Source of the DNA: Rhodobacteraceae bacterium M382
GTDB lineage: Bacteria; Pseudomonadota; Alphaproteobacteria; Rhodobacterales; Rhodobacteraceae
Reading direction: 5' to 3'
Assembly: GCA_025141015.1 (NCBI GenBank)
Contig: CP081098.1
Location: 2,114,501 to 2,178,500 of the forward strand
DNA length: 64,000 nt
A program made the position numbers and the translations under genes. This document shows positions 18,972-28,648 of this stretch, in pieces. Within the stretch, counting starts at the first letter, position 1, and each line of letters opens with the position of its first letter. The notes under the pieces were generated by a model, which saw nothing but the letters and a program-made list of their open reading frames with translations, ran no database searches and was not told the origin of the DNA.

Positions 18972-19012
18972 CCCATTTTCAATTCTGGCAAAAGCCCCTA
19001 TAGGCCCGGATC

Positions 19013-20092
19013 ATGAAACTCTCTGATTTTGATTTCGACCTGCCCGAACATCTGATTGCAACCCGACCGGCCAATCCCCGTTCGTCGGCCCGCCTGTTGG
19101 TCGCCAATGGCGATGCTCTGACGGATGCGCATGTGACGGATCTGGTGGATTGGCTGCGTCCCGGTGATCTGCTTGTGCTGAACGACACCAAGGTCATTCC
19201 CGCCCGTCTCAGCGGTGCGCGCCATCGCAGCGGTCCGCAGGGCGATACCGCGGCCAAGATGGAAGTGACCCTGTTGGAGCCGCGCGCCGACGGGACCTGG
19301 GCGGCGCTTCTGAAACCGCTCAAGAAGATCCGGGTGGGCGAAGACATCCGATTTGGCGCGACACTGTCGGCCCGGTTGACGGATGTTCAGGACGGGCAGG
19401 CGCATTTGCTGTTCAATTTGTCTGGCGATGATTTTGATGCGGCCCTGGCCCAGGCTGGGGCCATGCCGCTGCCCCCCTATATTGCCGCCAAACGCCCGGC
19501 GGACGCGCAGGATAAAGAAGACTATCAGACGGTGTGGGCCCGTCATTCCGGTGCTGTCGCAGCCCCGACCGCATCGCTGCATTTTGACCAGCCGCTGCTG
19601 GATCGTCTGGCCGCGATGGGCGTTGGATTTACCCATGTGACGCTGCATGTGGGGGCCGGGACGTTCCTGCCGGTCAAGGTGGATGACGTCACCACCCACA
19701 AGATGCACGCCGAATGGGGCCGGGTCAGCGATGAGGCCGCGGCCCGCATTGCCGAAACCAAGGCCGCAGGCGGACGTGTGATCCCGGTTGGGACAACCGC
19801 GCTGCGCCTGATCGAAAGCGCCGCGCGCAGCGGAGCGATCGGTCCCTGGGAAGGTGAAACCGACATCTTTATCTATCCCGGGTTTACCTTTCGTGTGGTC
19901 GACGCGCTGATGACCAATTTCCATTTGCCCAAATCGACCTTGATGATGCTGGTGTCGGCGCTGATGGGGCAACAAGCTGTGCGCGATATCTATACCCATG
20001 CCGTCGCACAGGGGTATCGTTTCTTTTCTTATGGGGATGCGTCGCTTTTGATCCCCGGTGGGGCGAAACTGGCTCAGAATCCCGAACAATAA
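19013..20092 (+). CDS. queA: S-adenosylmethionine:tRNA ribosyltransferase-isomerase
   Basis: Transfers and isomerises the ribosyl part of SAM onto preQ1 in tRNA, giving epoxyqueuosine, the penultimate queuosine intermediate. It is 359 residues, full length. The N-terminus [41 protein letters not shown] and the C-terminal [17 protein letters not shown] are highly characteristic. It lies between the AsmA-like and MFS genes on the same strand. No other queuosine gene is in the window. Confidence 0.97.
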   Translation: MKLSDFDFDLPEHLIATRPANPRSSARLLVANGDALTDAHVTDLVDWLRPGDLLVLNDTKVIPARLSGARHRSGPQGDTAAKMEVTLLEPRADGTWAALLKPLKKIRVGEDIRFGATLSARLTDVQDGQAHLLFNLSGDDFDAALAQAGAMPLPPYIAAKRPADAQDKEDYQTVWARHSGAVAAPTASLHFDQPLLDRLAAMGVGFTHVTLHVGAGTFLPVKVDDVTTHKMHAEWGRVSDEAAARIAETKAAGGRVIPVGTTALRLIESAARSGAIGPWEGETDIFIYPGFTFRVVDALMTNFHLPKSTLMMLVSALMGQQAVRDIYTHAVAQGYRFFSYGDASLLIPGGAKLAQNPEQ

Positions 20093-20177
20093 TCATGGAC
20101 AAGCACGGCTCTGGCCCTGTTAACATCGGGCGTGCCCCGAGGGGGTGGTTTTAACATCCAAGCAGCGGAGTTGCGCG

Positions 20178-21449
20178 ATGCTACAGGTTTTGTCGAGCGC
20201 GTGGGCGCTGTTGCTGGGAATGGGGCTGTTGATGGTTGGCAACGGCCTGCAGGGTACCATGTTGGGGGTGCGCGGCGAAATCGAAGGGTTTTCCACCTTT
20301 GAGATGTCCATGGTGATGTCGGCCTATTTCGTCGGCTTTCTGGGGGGATCCCGCCTGGCACCCGAGATGATCCGCCGCGTTGGGCATGTTCGCGTGTTTG
20401 CGGCGCTGGCGTCGTTCATTTCGGCTGTGATGATCCTGTATCCGGTGCTTCCCAGCATCTATGTCTGGATCGCAGGGCGTATTTTAATCGGGTTCTGCTT
20501 TTCCGGTGTGTATGTCACGGCGGAAAGCTGGCTGAACAATGCCGCGGACAATTCCAACCGTGGCAAAGCATTGTCGCTGTATATGATCGTTCAGATGATC
20601 GGGATCATCACGGCGCAGGGATTGATTCAGGTGGGCGACCCGGGCGGCTACGAAGCGTTTGTGATCGCGTCGATTCTGGTTTCGATCTCCTTTGCTCCGA
20701 TCCTGTTGTCGATCTCTCCGACCCCTGCATTTGACACCGCAAAACCCATGACCCTGCGCGAATTGATGCGGATTTCACCGCTGGGCTGTGTGGGCATGTT
20801 CATTCTTGGCGGGATCTTTTCGGCCCAATTCGGCATGAGCGCGGTTTACGGCGCCGCCGTGGGCATGTCGCTGACCAAACTCTCGCTCTTTGTCGCGACG
20901 TTTTATATGGGCGCGTTGGTGCTGCAATATCCGCTTGGCTGGATTTCGGATCGGATGGATCGCCGGGGGTTGATCCTGATTGTGGCCCTGGTTGGCGGCG
21001 GCGGTTCCGTGCTGGGTTTCATTTTAGGCGGCGATTTCAAGATGTTGCTTGTCTCGGCGTTTATTATTGGCGGCCTGTCAAACCCGCTGTATTCGCTGTT
21101 GATCGCCTATACCAACGACTATCTCGACCATGATGATATGGCCGCCGCTTCGGGCGGGCTGGTCTTTATCAACGGGCTGGGTGCGATTGCCGGGCCGATG
21201 ATTACCGGTTGGCTGATGGCCGATGTGGTGCTGGGGCCGGCGGGGTTCTTTGCTTTCATGGCAGCCCTGATGTTTGTCATGGCCGCCTATGCTGCCTACC
21301 GCGCGACTCAGCGGGCCTCGATCCCGGTTGAAGATACCGGCACAATGTCGCCGATGTCTCCGACAGCCTCGCCGGTGGCGGTGGAATGGGCGCAAGAAGT
21401 CGCCATCGAAGCCGACCTGGAAGCCCAAGAAGAGGGCGAAGCGATATAA
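20178..21449 (+). CDS. MFS transporter (YcaD-like)
   Basis: An inner-membrane major facilitator superfamily protein of 423 residues with about 12 hydrophobic segments. The arrangement (SAYFVGFLGGSRLAPEMIRRVGH after the second helix, GRILIGFCFSGVYVTAESWL in helix 4/5, GWISDRMDRRG between helices 8 and 9) fits the YcaD-like branch, with unknown substrates. A polar acidic tail follows the last helix. GGAG about 7 bases upstream supports the ATG at 20178. Confidence 0.88.
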   Translation: MLQVLSSAWALLLGMGLLMVGNGLQGTMLGVRGEIEGFSTFEMSMVMSAYFVGFLGGSRLAPEMIRRVGHVRVFAALASFISAVMILYPVLPSIYVWIAGRILIGFCFSGVYVTAESWLNNAADNSNRGKALSLYMIVQMIGIITAQGLIQVGDPGGYEAFVIASILVSISFAPILLSISPTPAFDTAKPMTLRELMRISPLGCVGMFILGGIFSAQFGMSAVYGAAVGMSLTKLSLFVATFYMGALVLQYPLGWISDRMDRRGLILIVALVGGGGSVLGFILGGDFKMLLVSAFIIGGLSNPLYSLLIAYTNDYLDHDDMAAASGGLVFINGLGAIAGPMITGWLMADVVLGPAGFFAFMAALMFVMAAYAAYRATQRASIPVEDTGTMSPMSPTASPVAVEWAQEVAIEADLEAQEEGEAI

Positions 21450-21480
21450 TCTTGCATAAAAATGTCGTCTTGTTGCAATT

Positions 21481-21538
21481 TGTTACTGTAACACCTGTGT
21501 AAAACCCTTTTAAATCACAGGTGTGCTGGGCAGTAACA
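21481..21538. promoter_or_regulatory. Long two-part inverted repeat before the DUF924 gene
   Basis: An outer stem TGTTACTG (21481-21488) / CAGTAACA (21531-21538) encloses an inner perfect 9-bp stem ACACCTGTG (21491-21499) / CACAGGTGT (21516-21524). It ends 15 bp before the DUF924 ATG. It could be an operator pair, an RNA leader structure or the MFS terminator; no T run follows. Confidence 0.5.
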
Positions 21539-21552
21539 GTGGAGACAGACAG

Positions 21553-22131
21553 ATGGTCGGGCCCGACGAGATTTTAAGGTATTGGTTGGACGAGTTGGGC
21601 CCTGCGGGGTGGTACTCGGGGGCAGCGGAACTGGATCAGAAAATTCGGGATAAATTCCTGTCCACATGGGAGGCCGCCTGTGAAGGCAAGTTTTCCCTGT
21701 GGCTGACGTATCCATCCGGGACCCTGGCCTATATCATTCTGATGGATCAATTCCCGCGCAATATGTTCCGCGATACCGGGAAAGCCTTTGCAACTGATCG
21801 CGCGGCGCTCGCCGTGGCCAAGGTCGCAATCAACAAGGGGTGGGATCTGAAGATCGACGAACCAGCCCGACAGTTCTTTTACCTGCCGCTGATGCATTCG
21901 GAAAACCTGTGCGATCAGGACCGCTGTGTGCGCCTGATGAAGGAGCGGATGCCAATTGCCGGAGAATCCAACCTGCTGCATGCCCGGGCGCATCGCCAGG
22001 TGATCCGTGAATTCGGACGGTTCCCCTATCGCAATCAGGCATTGTCACGCCATTCCACCGGGCTCGAAACCGCCTATGTCCAGGCAGGCGGATACGGGCA
22101 CACCATGCGCCAGTTGCAGGCGACGGGTTAA
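21553..22131 (+). CDS. DUF924 family protein
   Basis: A 192-residue soluble protein of DUF924 (TPR-like helical fold). Hallmarks are the N-terminal ILRYWLDELGP, LAYIILMDQFPRNMFR with an invariant Asp-Gln-Phe-Pro-Arg-Asn core, FFYLPLMHSE, and the C-terminal GRFPYRNQALSR. Molecular function is unknown. The ATG at 21553 follows a GGAGA site; a longer frame would run back into an inverted repeat. Its stop codon shares TTA with the stop of the convergent downstream gene (22128-22131). Confidence 0.9.
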   Translation: MVGPDEILRYWLDELGPAGWYSGAAELDQKIRDKFLSTWEAACEGKFSLWLTYPSGTLAYIILMDQFPRNMFRDTGKAFATDRAALAVAKVAINKGWDLKIDEPARQFFYLPLMHSENLCDQDRCVRLMKERMPIAGESNLLHARAHRQVIREFGRFPYRNQALSRHSTGLETAYVQAGGYGHTMRQLQATG

Positions 22132-22553
22132 CCGGCTGGCACGCACCCCTTGATGTCCAAAACGCTGCGGGTCAGGGCATCCGCAGCCGTTTCAACAGTA
22201 TGTGTGATCAGCACTTCCGGTGATTGTGCCAAGGTGCGGACCTGGCTTTGAACGCCCTCAATCCGGCTATCCAGCAGTTGAACCCGATGTTGCAGCCGTT
22301 GCAGGGCTGGTGTGCTCAGCGCGTTTGATTTGTCCTTGATCGCCACAAGATCCTGACGCAATTCGGCCAGATCGTTGCGCGCCCCCCGTACCTCATCCCG
22401 CAATGGCTCTACCTTTATGAGGTTTTGGGCAAAGGTGGCCGTCGCACCGTCCAGGACGACCGCGGTTTTCCATGCCAGAAACAGACACAGCGCAACAAGG
22501 ATCAGCGTGGCGTTGAGCAAAGCGAGTGCGAGGTTTTTGAGCGTTTTGGCCAT
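22128..22553 (-). CDS. Membrane-anchored coiled-coil protein, unknown function
   Basis: A 141-residue protein I do not recognise. One N-terminal transmembrane helix (ALLNATLILVALCLFLAW) is followed by a heptad-rich helical region (about residues 50-115), presumably in the periplasm, and a short C-terminal tail with a single Cys. An alternative ATG 24 bp upstream would add a polar leader. It ends convergently with the DUF924 gene, the two stop codons overlapping. Codon use looks normal for the region, so it is likely a real gene. Confidence 0.65.
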   Translation of the reverse strand: MAKTLKNLALALLNATLILVALCLFLAWKTAVVLDGATATFAQNLIKVEPLRDEVRGARNDLAELRQDLVAIKDKSNALSTPALQRLQHRVQLLDSRIEGVQSQVRTLAQSPEVLITHTVETAADALTRSVLDIKGCVPAG

Positions 22554-22721
22554 GACGTGTCCAATTTCCATTGTCATAAAATGTGTCCGCCGCCTGAAAT
22601 TGATGCGACAAACCAGTGTTAGCCTATTGGCCGGGGTCGGTATAGGCTGACCTTACCGTGTTTTTGGCCCTGTTCCGTGCGTCTGAGATGTCGCAGGGGT
22701 GGGGGATTGATGTGTTTTGGG

Positions 22722-22749
22722 AATTAGTTTAACGGTAAACTAGTTTTTT
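22722..22749 (+). promoter_or_regulatory. Inverted repeat with T tract before lpd
   Basis: TAGTTTA-ACGG-TAAACTA (22725-22742), extendable by wobble and A-T pairs, is followed by GTTTTTTTA and lies about 25 bp before the lpd ribosome site. The layout resembles a terminator or attenuator, or an operator over the promoter. Confidence 0.5.
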
Positions 22750-22774
22750 TATTGCGCTGCGCCGAGGGGATATC

Positions 22775-24169
22775 ATGGCCGCTAAAACCTATGATCTGAT
22801 TGTTGTCGGGGCCGGCCCCGGTGGATATGTGGCTGCCATTCGGGCGGCGCAGCTGGGGCTGAAGGTTGCAGTTGTCGAACGCGAACATCTGGGCGGCATC
22901 TGTCTGAACTGGGGATGCATCCCGACCAAGGCGCTGTTGCGGTCGTCCGAAGTATTCCATCTGATGGAGCGGGCATCCGAATTCGGGCTCAAGGCCGAGA
23001 AGATCGGCTATGATCTGGACGCGGTGGTCAAACGCTCGCGCGGGGTGGCCAAACAGCTGTCCGGCGGCATTGGCCACCTGTTGAAGAAGAACAAGGTCAC
23101 TGTGGTGATGGGGGCTGCGACCCTGCCTGCCAAGGGCAAGGTATCTGTCAAAACGGACAAGGGCACCGAAGAGCTGGAGGCGAAGAACATCGTTCTTGCC
23201 ACCGGCGCGCGGGCCCGTGAACTGCCGGGGCTCGAGGCCGACGGTGATCTGGTCTGGACCTATAAACACGCGCTGCAACCGCCGCGCATGCCCAAAAAGC
23301 TGCTGGTCATCGGGTCGGGCGCAATTGGCATCGAATTTGCCAGCTTTTACAACACGCTGGGGTCCGAAACGACCGTGGTCGAGGTGATGGATCGGGTGTT
23401 GCCGGTCGAAGATGCAGAAATCAGTGCATTCGCCAAAAAAGCCTTTGTCAAACAGGGGATGAAGATCATGGAGAAAGCCATGGTCAAACAGCTGGACCGG
23501 GCCAAGGGCAAGGTGACGGCCCATATCGAAGTCGGTGGCAAGGTCGAGAAACACGATTTTGACACGGTGATTTCCGCAGTCGGAATCGTTGGCAATGTCG
23601 AAAACCTGGGGCTCGAAGCGCTGGGAGTAAAGCTGGATCGCACGCATGTTGTCACGGACGCCTATTGTCGGACCGGGGTCGACGGCCTGTACGCTATTGG
23701 CGATATCGCCGGCGCACCGTGGCTGGCGCACAAGGCGTCTCACGAAGGTGTCATGGTGGCCGAATTGATCGCGGGCAAACATGCCCATCCAGTCAAACCC
23801 GAAAGCATCGCAGGTTGCACGTATTGTCATCCCCAGGTGGCGAGCGTTGGGTATTCCGAAGCCAAGGCCAAGGAACTGGGGTACGACATCAAGGTTGGCC
23901 GCTTTCCCTTTATCGGCAACGGCAAGGCGATCGCATTGGGCGAGGCCGAAGGCATGGTGAAAACCGTCTTTGACGCCAAAACCGGCGAATTGCTGGGCGC
24001 GCATATGGTCGGGGCCGAAGTCACCGAGATGATCCAGGGGTATGTGGTCGGCCGTCAGTTGGAGACCACCGAAGAAGACCTGATGAACACCGTGTTCCCG
24101 CACCCCACGCTGTCCGAAATGATGCATGAAAGCGTGTTGGACGCTTTTGACCGCGTTATTCATATGTAA
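22775..24169 (+). CDS. lpdA: Dihydrolipoyl dehydrogenase (E3)
   Basis: Reoxidises dihydrolipoamide of 2-oxoacid dehydrogenase complexes or the glycine cleavage system, passing electrons through FAD to NAD+. It is 464 residues. Visible are the FAD motif GAGPGGYVAA, the redox disulfide GICLNWGCIPTK (Cys about 41 and 46), the NAD motif GSGAIGIEFASF, LYAIGDI, and the C-terminal catalytic HPTLSEMMHE. No E1/E2 genes adjoin it, so its complex cannot be assigned; branched-chain 2-oxoacid dehydrogenase would suit the valine genes nearby, but this is a guess. GAGGGG precedes the ATG. Confidence 0.96.
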   Translation: MAAKTYDLIVVGAGPGGYVAAIRAAQLGLKVAVVEREHLGGICLNWGCIPTKALLRSSEVFHLMERASEFGLKAEKIGYDLDAVVKRSRGVAKQLSGGIGHLLKKNKVTVVMGAATLPAKGKVSVKTDKGTEELEAKNIVLATGARARELPGLEADGDLVWTYKHALQPPRMPKKLLVIGSGAIGIEFASFYNTLGSETTVVEVMDRVLPVEDAEISAFAKKAFVKQGMKIMEKAMVKQLDRAKGKVTAHIEVGGKVEKHDFDTVISAVGIVGNVENLGLEALGVKLDRTHVVTDAYCRTGVDGLYAIGDIAGAPWLAHKASHEGVMVAELIAGKHAHPVKPESIAGCTYCHPQVASVGYSEAKAKELGYDIKVGRFPFIGNGKAIALGEAEGMVKTVFDAKTGELLGAHMVGAEVTEMIQGYVVGRQLETTEEDLMNTVFPHPTLSEMMHESVLDAFDRVIHM

Positions 24170-24180
24170 GGTCTGTGACA

Positions 24181-24205
24181 GGCAGGGCCGGTAGCAGGCT
24201 CTGCC
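24181..24205. terminator. Hairpin after lpd
   Basis: GGCAGGGCC / GGCTCTGCC (9-bp stem with one G-T pair, 7-nt loop) begins 11 bp after the lpd stop. No T run follows, so termination is uncertain. The downstream CTCCAACCCC...GAAGATATT sequence resembles the dispersed repeat at 28.5 and 55.4 kb only loosely. Confidence 0.45.
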
Positions 24206-24455
24206 TCCAACCCCTTTGGGTGTTCGGTGGAAGATATTCGTTTGGGTGCTGGGTCACATGACCCGGCCCGTTGTCGCACCAGAAAGCCCAACAACCGCCA
24301 GAGACAGCGGAGCAAGATCGGGTTTGGCGGTATTCCCCGCACTTTGGCACGGTTGAAGGGGAAATTGGCTGAATTCACTGTCAACCCAGGTGTCTGCGCT
24401 TGTGCGTGGCCCGGGGTCTGTGGTCTCTTGGTCTCACGAACAAGGAGACCAATCT

Positions 24456-25016
24456 GTGCCCAGCCTGAACCGTATTGTAATGGGGAAATCCAGCCGCGGA
24501 ATGATCCGCGACCTGAAACCCGCCAGCCTGGATGTCGCTGAGATTTCAGGTAAATGGGGCGAGATGTTCAAGTTCCGGTCCTACAGACAATTCCGGTACC
24601 CCGAGTTTGACATCTGCGAAGGACCGTTTCGCGGCGCAGACGACCGGATCCTGAAATTCGACCTGATCCTGGCCAATCAGGTGTGGGAACATCTGGACCG
24701 TCCATATCAGGCGACCAAATACGTGCGGCGTATGCTGCGTCGGGGCGGGCATTTCTGGGTCGCGGTCCCGTTTTTCATTCCTTTTCACGCCGCGCCTAAC
24801 GATTGTTCGCGTTGGTCGGCGCGCGGGCTCAAGAATTTTCTGGTGGAATGCGGGTTCGAAGAGGATGCCATCCGTGCCCGTCAATGGGGCAACCGGAACG
24901 CGGCGTTGCGCAATATGGAAGAGGTCTGGCCCCCGGAATATGACGAAGAGGCCGATTCGCTCGAAAATGACCCGAAGATGCCGATTTGTTCCTGGGCGAT
25001 AGCCCAAAAGACCTAA
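24456..25016 (+). CDS. Small class I methyltransferase-like protein
   Basis: A 186-residue protein with the C-terminal part of a Methyltransf_11-type SAM fold: FDLILANQVWEHLDRP (motif near post-II), RRMLRRGGHFWVAVPF, and an acidic tail. The glycine-rich SAM-binding motif I is degenerate (SLDVAEISGKWGE in place of ExGxGxG), so activity is uncertain. The start is a GTG at 24456 with AAGGAG eight bases upstream; the ATG at 24480 is an alternative. Transcribed alone, convergent with a rhodanese gene. Confidence 0.7.
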   Translation: MPSLNRIVMGKSSRGMIRDLKPASLDVAEISGKWGEMFKFRSYRQFRYPEFDICEGPFRGADDRILKFDLILANQVWEHLDRPYQATKYVRRMLRRGGHFWVAVPFFIPFHAAPNDCSRWSARGLKNFLVECGFEEDAIRARQWGNRNAALRNMEEVWPPEYDEEADSLENDPKMPICSWAIAQKT

Positions 25017-25037
25017 GTGGCAGCGGCAAATGTATCG

Positions 25038-25397
25038 TCAGGCGGGTTCGACCGCCCCGCCGGCCCGCAGCCATCCGGGTAATCCACCGATGTTATGCAC
25101 ATCCTCATACCCCAATTGGCGCAGGATCTTGCGTGCTGCCATGCTGCGCCCCCCAGAGGCGCAATAAACTGCAATCGGAGTGTTCTGGCGCAGCCGATTA
25201 TCAAAATCTGGGTGGCGTGGATCGGCCACGTCCCGCAGCCGGATCAGGGGAATATGCAAGGCCCCCAAGGCTTTGCCAGAGCTTTTGACTTCTGCGTGTT
25301 CGCGGACATCCACCAGAATGATGGTTCCGTCGCGCACCCCGGCAATGGCATCCTGCGGTGTCATTTTTCCGGGCAACAGGGATTTGAGCGTGAACAT
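25038..25397 (-). CDS. Rhodanese-domain sulfurtransferase
   Basis: A 119-residue single-domain rhodanese. The active-site loop CASGGRS carries the Cys that would hold the persulfide, near residue 82. An N-terminal stretch of about 15 residues precedes the domain (TIILVDVREHAEVKSSG). Such proteins move sulfane sulfur; the acceptor is unknown. The ATG at 25397 is favoured over an upstream one because the leader peptide is not conserved-looking. It diverges from uvrA; the SOS box lies between them. Confidence 0.88.
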   Translation of the reverse strand: MFTLKSLLPGKMTPQDAIAGVRDGTIILVDVREHAEVKSSGKALGALHIPLIRLRDVADPRHPDFDNRLRQNTPIAVYCASGGRSMAARKILRQLGYEDVHNIGGLPGWLRAGGAVEPA

Positions 25398-25481
25398 CGG
25401 GGCCTCATCTGTCGGTTTGGTGTTACGGCAATCTAACATTCAAAAAAGCGAATACAAATATTTTCTTGCCAAATTTCGCTT

Positions 25482-25496
25482 GTTCACACTTTGTTC
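25482..25496. promoter_or_regulatory. LexA (SOS) box before uvrA
   Basis: GTTCACACTTTGTTC matches the alphaproteobacterial LexA operator GTTC-N7-GTTC exactly and lies 65 bp before the uvrA ATG. This supports DNA-damage induction of uvrA. Confidence 0.85.
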
Positions 25497-25560
25497 GCTA
25501 TTTTGTCTTGGATACCCGGCACCTGTCGCCTATCTCTAGGAAGATTGTATTGGGGGCATC

Positions 25561-28443
25561 ATGGCTGAGCTGAAATCCATCGAAGTGCGCGGTGCGCGCG
25601 AACACAATCTGAAAGGCATCGACGTGGATATTCCACGCGATCAGCTGGTGGTGATCACCGGCCTGTCCGGCTCAGGGAAATCCTCGTTGGCGTTTGATAC
25701 GATCTATGCCGAAGGACAACGCCGCTATGTTGAATCGCTGTCCGCCTATGCGCGTCAGTTTCTGGACATGATGGAAAAGCCGGATGTCGACCATATCAGC
25801 GGCCTGTCTCCGGCGATCTCCATCGAACAGAAAACCACGTCGAAAAACCCCCGTTCGACCGTGGGGACCGTGACCGAAATATATGACTATATGCGTCTGT
25901 TGTTCGCGCGTGCGGGGACCCCGTACAGTCCCGCCACCGGCAAGCCGATCGAGGCGCAACAGGTTCAGGACATGGTCGATCGGACCATGGCGATGGAGGA
26001 GGGCACCCGTGGCTATTTGCTGGCCCCCATCGTGCGCGACCGCAAGGGCGAATACCGTAAGGAATTCCTGGAGTTACGCAAAAGCGGCTTTCAGCGGGTC
26101 AAGGTGGATGGTGAGTTCTATGAACTGGACGAACCGCCGACATTGGACAAGAAATACCGCCATGACATCGACGTTGTCGTGGACCGGGTCGTGGTGCGCG
26201 AAGGCATGGAAACCCGGTTGGCCGACAGTTTCCGCACCGCGCTGGACCTGGCTGATGGCATTGCGATTTTTGAAACCGCCCCGCGCGAAGGGGATCCGGA
26301 GCGGATCACGTTTTCGGAAAACTTTGCCTGTCCGGTCAGCGGGTTCACCATTCCCGAAATCGAACCGCGCATGTTTTCCTTTAACGCCCCCTTTGGGGCC
26401 TGTCAGGAATGTGACGGGTTGGGGGTCGAACTGTTCTTTGACGAACGTCTGGTGGTGCCGGATGCCGCGCTCAAGGTTTATGACGGGGCGTTGGCCCCGT
26501 GGCGCAAGGGCAAGTCGCCCTATTTCCTGCAAACCATCGAAGCCATCGCCAAACATTACGAGTTTGACAAGAACATTCCGTGGAAGGATCTGCCTGCGCA
26601 CGTAAAGCAGGTCTTCCTCTATGGGTCTGGCGACGAAGAAATCCCGTTCCGCTATGACGAAGGCGGCCGGGTGTATCAGGTGACCCGCAGTTTCGAAGGC
26701 GTCATTCCGAACATGGAACGGCGCTATCGCGAAACGGATTCAAACTGGATTCGCGAAGAGTTTGAACGCTATCAAAACAACCGACCCTGTGGTGCCTGCG
26801 AGGGCTATCGCCTGCGGGACGAGGCATTGGCGGTCAAGATCGGGTCTGCCGCGGGCAAGCAGGAAAACCTGCTGCATGTCGGACAGGTTGTACAGATGTC
26901 GATCCGCGAGGCGCTAGCCTGGATCGAAGATGTGCCAAACCATCTGACACAGCAAAAACAAGAGATCGCCCGCGCCATCGTCAAGGAAATTCGCGAACGG
27001 TTGGGTTTCCTGAATAACGTGGGATTGGAATACCTTACGCTGTCCCGTTCAAGCGGAACATTGTCGGGTGGCGAAAGCCAGCGTATCCGGTTGGCCTCGC
27101 AAATCGGGTCGGGTTTGACCGGGGTTCTCTATGTGCTGGACGAGCCGTCCATCGGGTTGCACCAACGCGACAACGACCGCCTGTTGGGCACGCTGAAGAA
27201 CCTGCGCGATCAGGGCAATACAGTCATTGTGGTCGAACATGACGAAGAAGCGATCCGCGAAGCCGATTACGTGTTCGACATCGGCCCAGGCGCAGGTGTG
27301 CACGGCGGTCAGGTTGTCAGCCATGGCACCCCGGCCGAAATAACGGCGGATGCTGCGTCGATCACAGGCCAATATCTGGCCGGGACGCGTGAAATTGCCA
27401 TTCCCGCCAAACGGCGTAAGGGCAACAAGAAGTCCGTCAAAGTGGTCAAGGCCACCGGCAATAACCTCAAGAATGTCACAGCAGACTTCCCATTGGGTAA
27501 ATTTGTCTGTGTGTCGGGGGTTTCGGGGGGCGGAAAGTCGACCCTGACCATCGAAACCCTGTTCAAGACCGCATCCATGCGGCTGAACGGTGCACGCCAG
27601 ACGCCGGCACCCTGCGAGACGATCAAGGGGTTGGAGCATCTGGACAAGGTGATCGACATCGACCAGCGCCCCATCGGGCGCACGCCGCGATCCAACCCGG
27701 CCACCTATACCGGTGCCTTTACCCCGATCCGCGACTGGTTCGCCGGTCTGCCCGAGGCCAAGGCGCGGGGGTACAAGCCAGGACGGTTCAGCTTTAACGT
27801 CAAAGGGGGGCGGTGCGAGGCCTGTCAGGGCGACGGCGTGATCAAGATCGAAATGCATTTTTTGCCCGACGTCTATGTCACCTGCGAAACCTGTCAGGGC
27901 GCGCGCTATAACCGCGAGACGCTGGAGATCAAGTTCAAGGGCAAGAGCATTGCCGATGTTCTGGACATGACGGTGGAAGACGCACAGGAGTTTTTCAAGG
28001 CGGTTCCATCGATCCGGGACAAGATGGACGCGCTGGCCCGGGTGGGGTTGGGGTATATCAAGGTTGGCCAACAGGCGACGACCCTGTCAGGTGGCGAAGC
28101 GCAACGGGTCAAGCTGTCCAAGGAACTATCGAAACGCTCAACCGGGCGGACGCTGTATATCCTGGACGAACCCACAACAGGTCTGCATTTCGAAGATGTG
28201 CGCAAACTGTTGGAAGTGCTGCATGAATTGGTCGAAGGCGGCAATACGGTGGTGGTGATCGAGCACAATCTGGATGTCATAAAGACCGCAGATTGGATCA
28301 TTGACATTGGTCCCGAAGGGGGGGACGGCGGCGGTGAGATCGTGGCCAAGGGCACGCCGGAAACCGTGGCCGCAGAACCGCGCAGCCATACCGGACACTA
28401 TCTGAAAGCCATTCTGGACGCGCGGGCCGTCGCGGCGGAATAG
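25561..28443 (+). CDS. uvrA: Excinuclease ABC subunit A
   Basis: DNA-damage sensor of nucleotide excision repair; UvrA dimers load UvrB at lesions. The protein is 960 residues, full length. Two ABC modules are visible, with Walker A motifs GLSGSGKSS near residue 33 and GVSGGGKST near 660, and signature motifs [15 protein letters not shown] and [13 protein letters not shown]. Zinc-finger cysteines occur in [23 protein letters not shown] and CETCQGAR. An exact SOS box is 65 bp upstream. A dispersed repeat follows about 90 bp after the stop. Confidence 0.98.
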   Translation: MAELKSIEVRGAREHNLKGIDVDIPRDQLVVITGLSGSGKSSLAFDTIYAEGQRRYVESLSAYARQFLDMMEKPDVDHISGLSPAISIEQKTTSKNPRSTVGTVTEIYDYMRLLFARAGTPYSPATGKPIEAQQVQDMVDRTMAMEEGTRGYLLAPIVRDRKGEYRKEFLELRKSGFQRVKVDGEFYELDEPPTLDKKYRHDIDVVVDRVVVREGMETRLADSFRTALDLADGIAIFETAPREGDPERITFSENFACPVSGFTIPEIEPRMFSFNAPFGACQECDGLGVELFFDERLVVPDAALKVYDGALAPWRKGKSPYFLQTIEAIAKHYEFDKNIPWKDLPAHVKQVFLYGSGDEEIPFRYDEGGRVYQVTRSFEGVIPNMERRYRETDSNWIREEFERYQNNRPCGACEGYRLRDEALAVKIGSAAGKQENLLHVGQVVQMSIREALAWIEDVPNHLTQQKQEIARAIVKEIRERLGFLNNVGLEYLTLSRSSGTLSGGESQRIRLASQIGSGLTGVLYVLDEPSIGLHQRDNDRLLGTLKNLRDQGNTVIVVEHDEEAIREADYVFDIGPGAGVHGGQVVSHGTPAEITADAASITGQYLAGTREIAIPAKRRKGNKKSVKVVKATGNNLKNVTADFPLGKFVCVSGVSGGGKSTLTIETLFKTASMRLNGARQTPAPCETIKGLEHLDKVIDIDQRPIGRTPRSNPATYTGAFTPIRDWFAGLPEAKARGYKPGRFSFNVKGGRCEACQGDGVIKIEMHFLPDVYVTCETCQGARYNRETLEIKFKGKSIADVLDMTVEDAQEFFKAVPSIRDKMDALARVGLGYIKVGQQATTLSGGEAQRVKLSKELSKRSTGRTLYILDEPTTGLHFEDVRKLLEVLHELVEGGNTVVVIEHNLDVIKTADWIIDIGPEGGDGGGEIVAKGTPETVAAEPRSHTGHYLKAILDARAVAAE

Positions 28444-28530
28444 GCGGTTTCCGAGGCCTGATCGAACGGCGGAGTTCCTGCTGGGCGTCGACCTGCACGC
28501 CATGGGAAGGGAGAACGTTGGATAACGCTT

Positions 28531-28600
28531 TTGGGGGCTCTGCCCCCGTCTCAGCCATGGGCTGAGACTCCCCCGAGGTATTTTTGACCAGAAAGAAGCC
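28531..28600 (+). repeat. Dispersed GC-rich intergenic repeat, copy 1
   Basis: The block contains GGGGGCTCTGCCCCC, then CAGCCATGGGCTG, CCCCCGAGGTATTTTT and CCAGAAAGAAG. A second copy on the opposite strand is at 55426-55490 with the same order of sub-blocks. Two nested hairpins followed by a T run suggest it can act as a terminator after uvrA. Confidence 0.7.
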
Positions 28601-28648
28601 AGGCCGCGCGGTTTCATGGCATCATGGGAATGTAGATGGGAGAGGATT

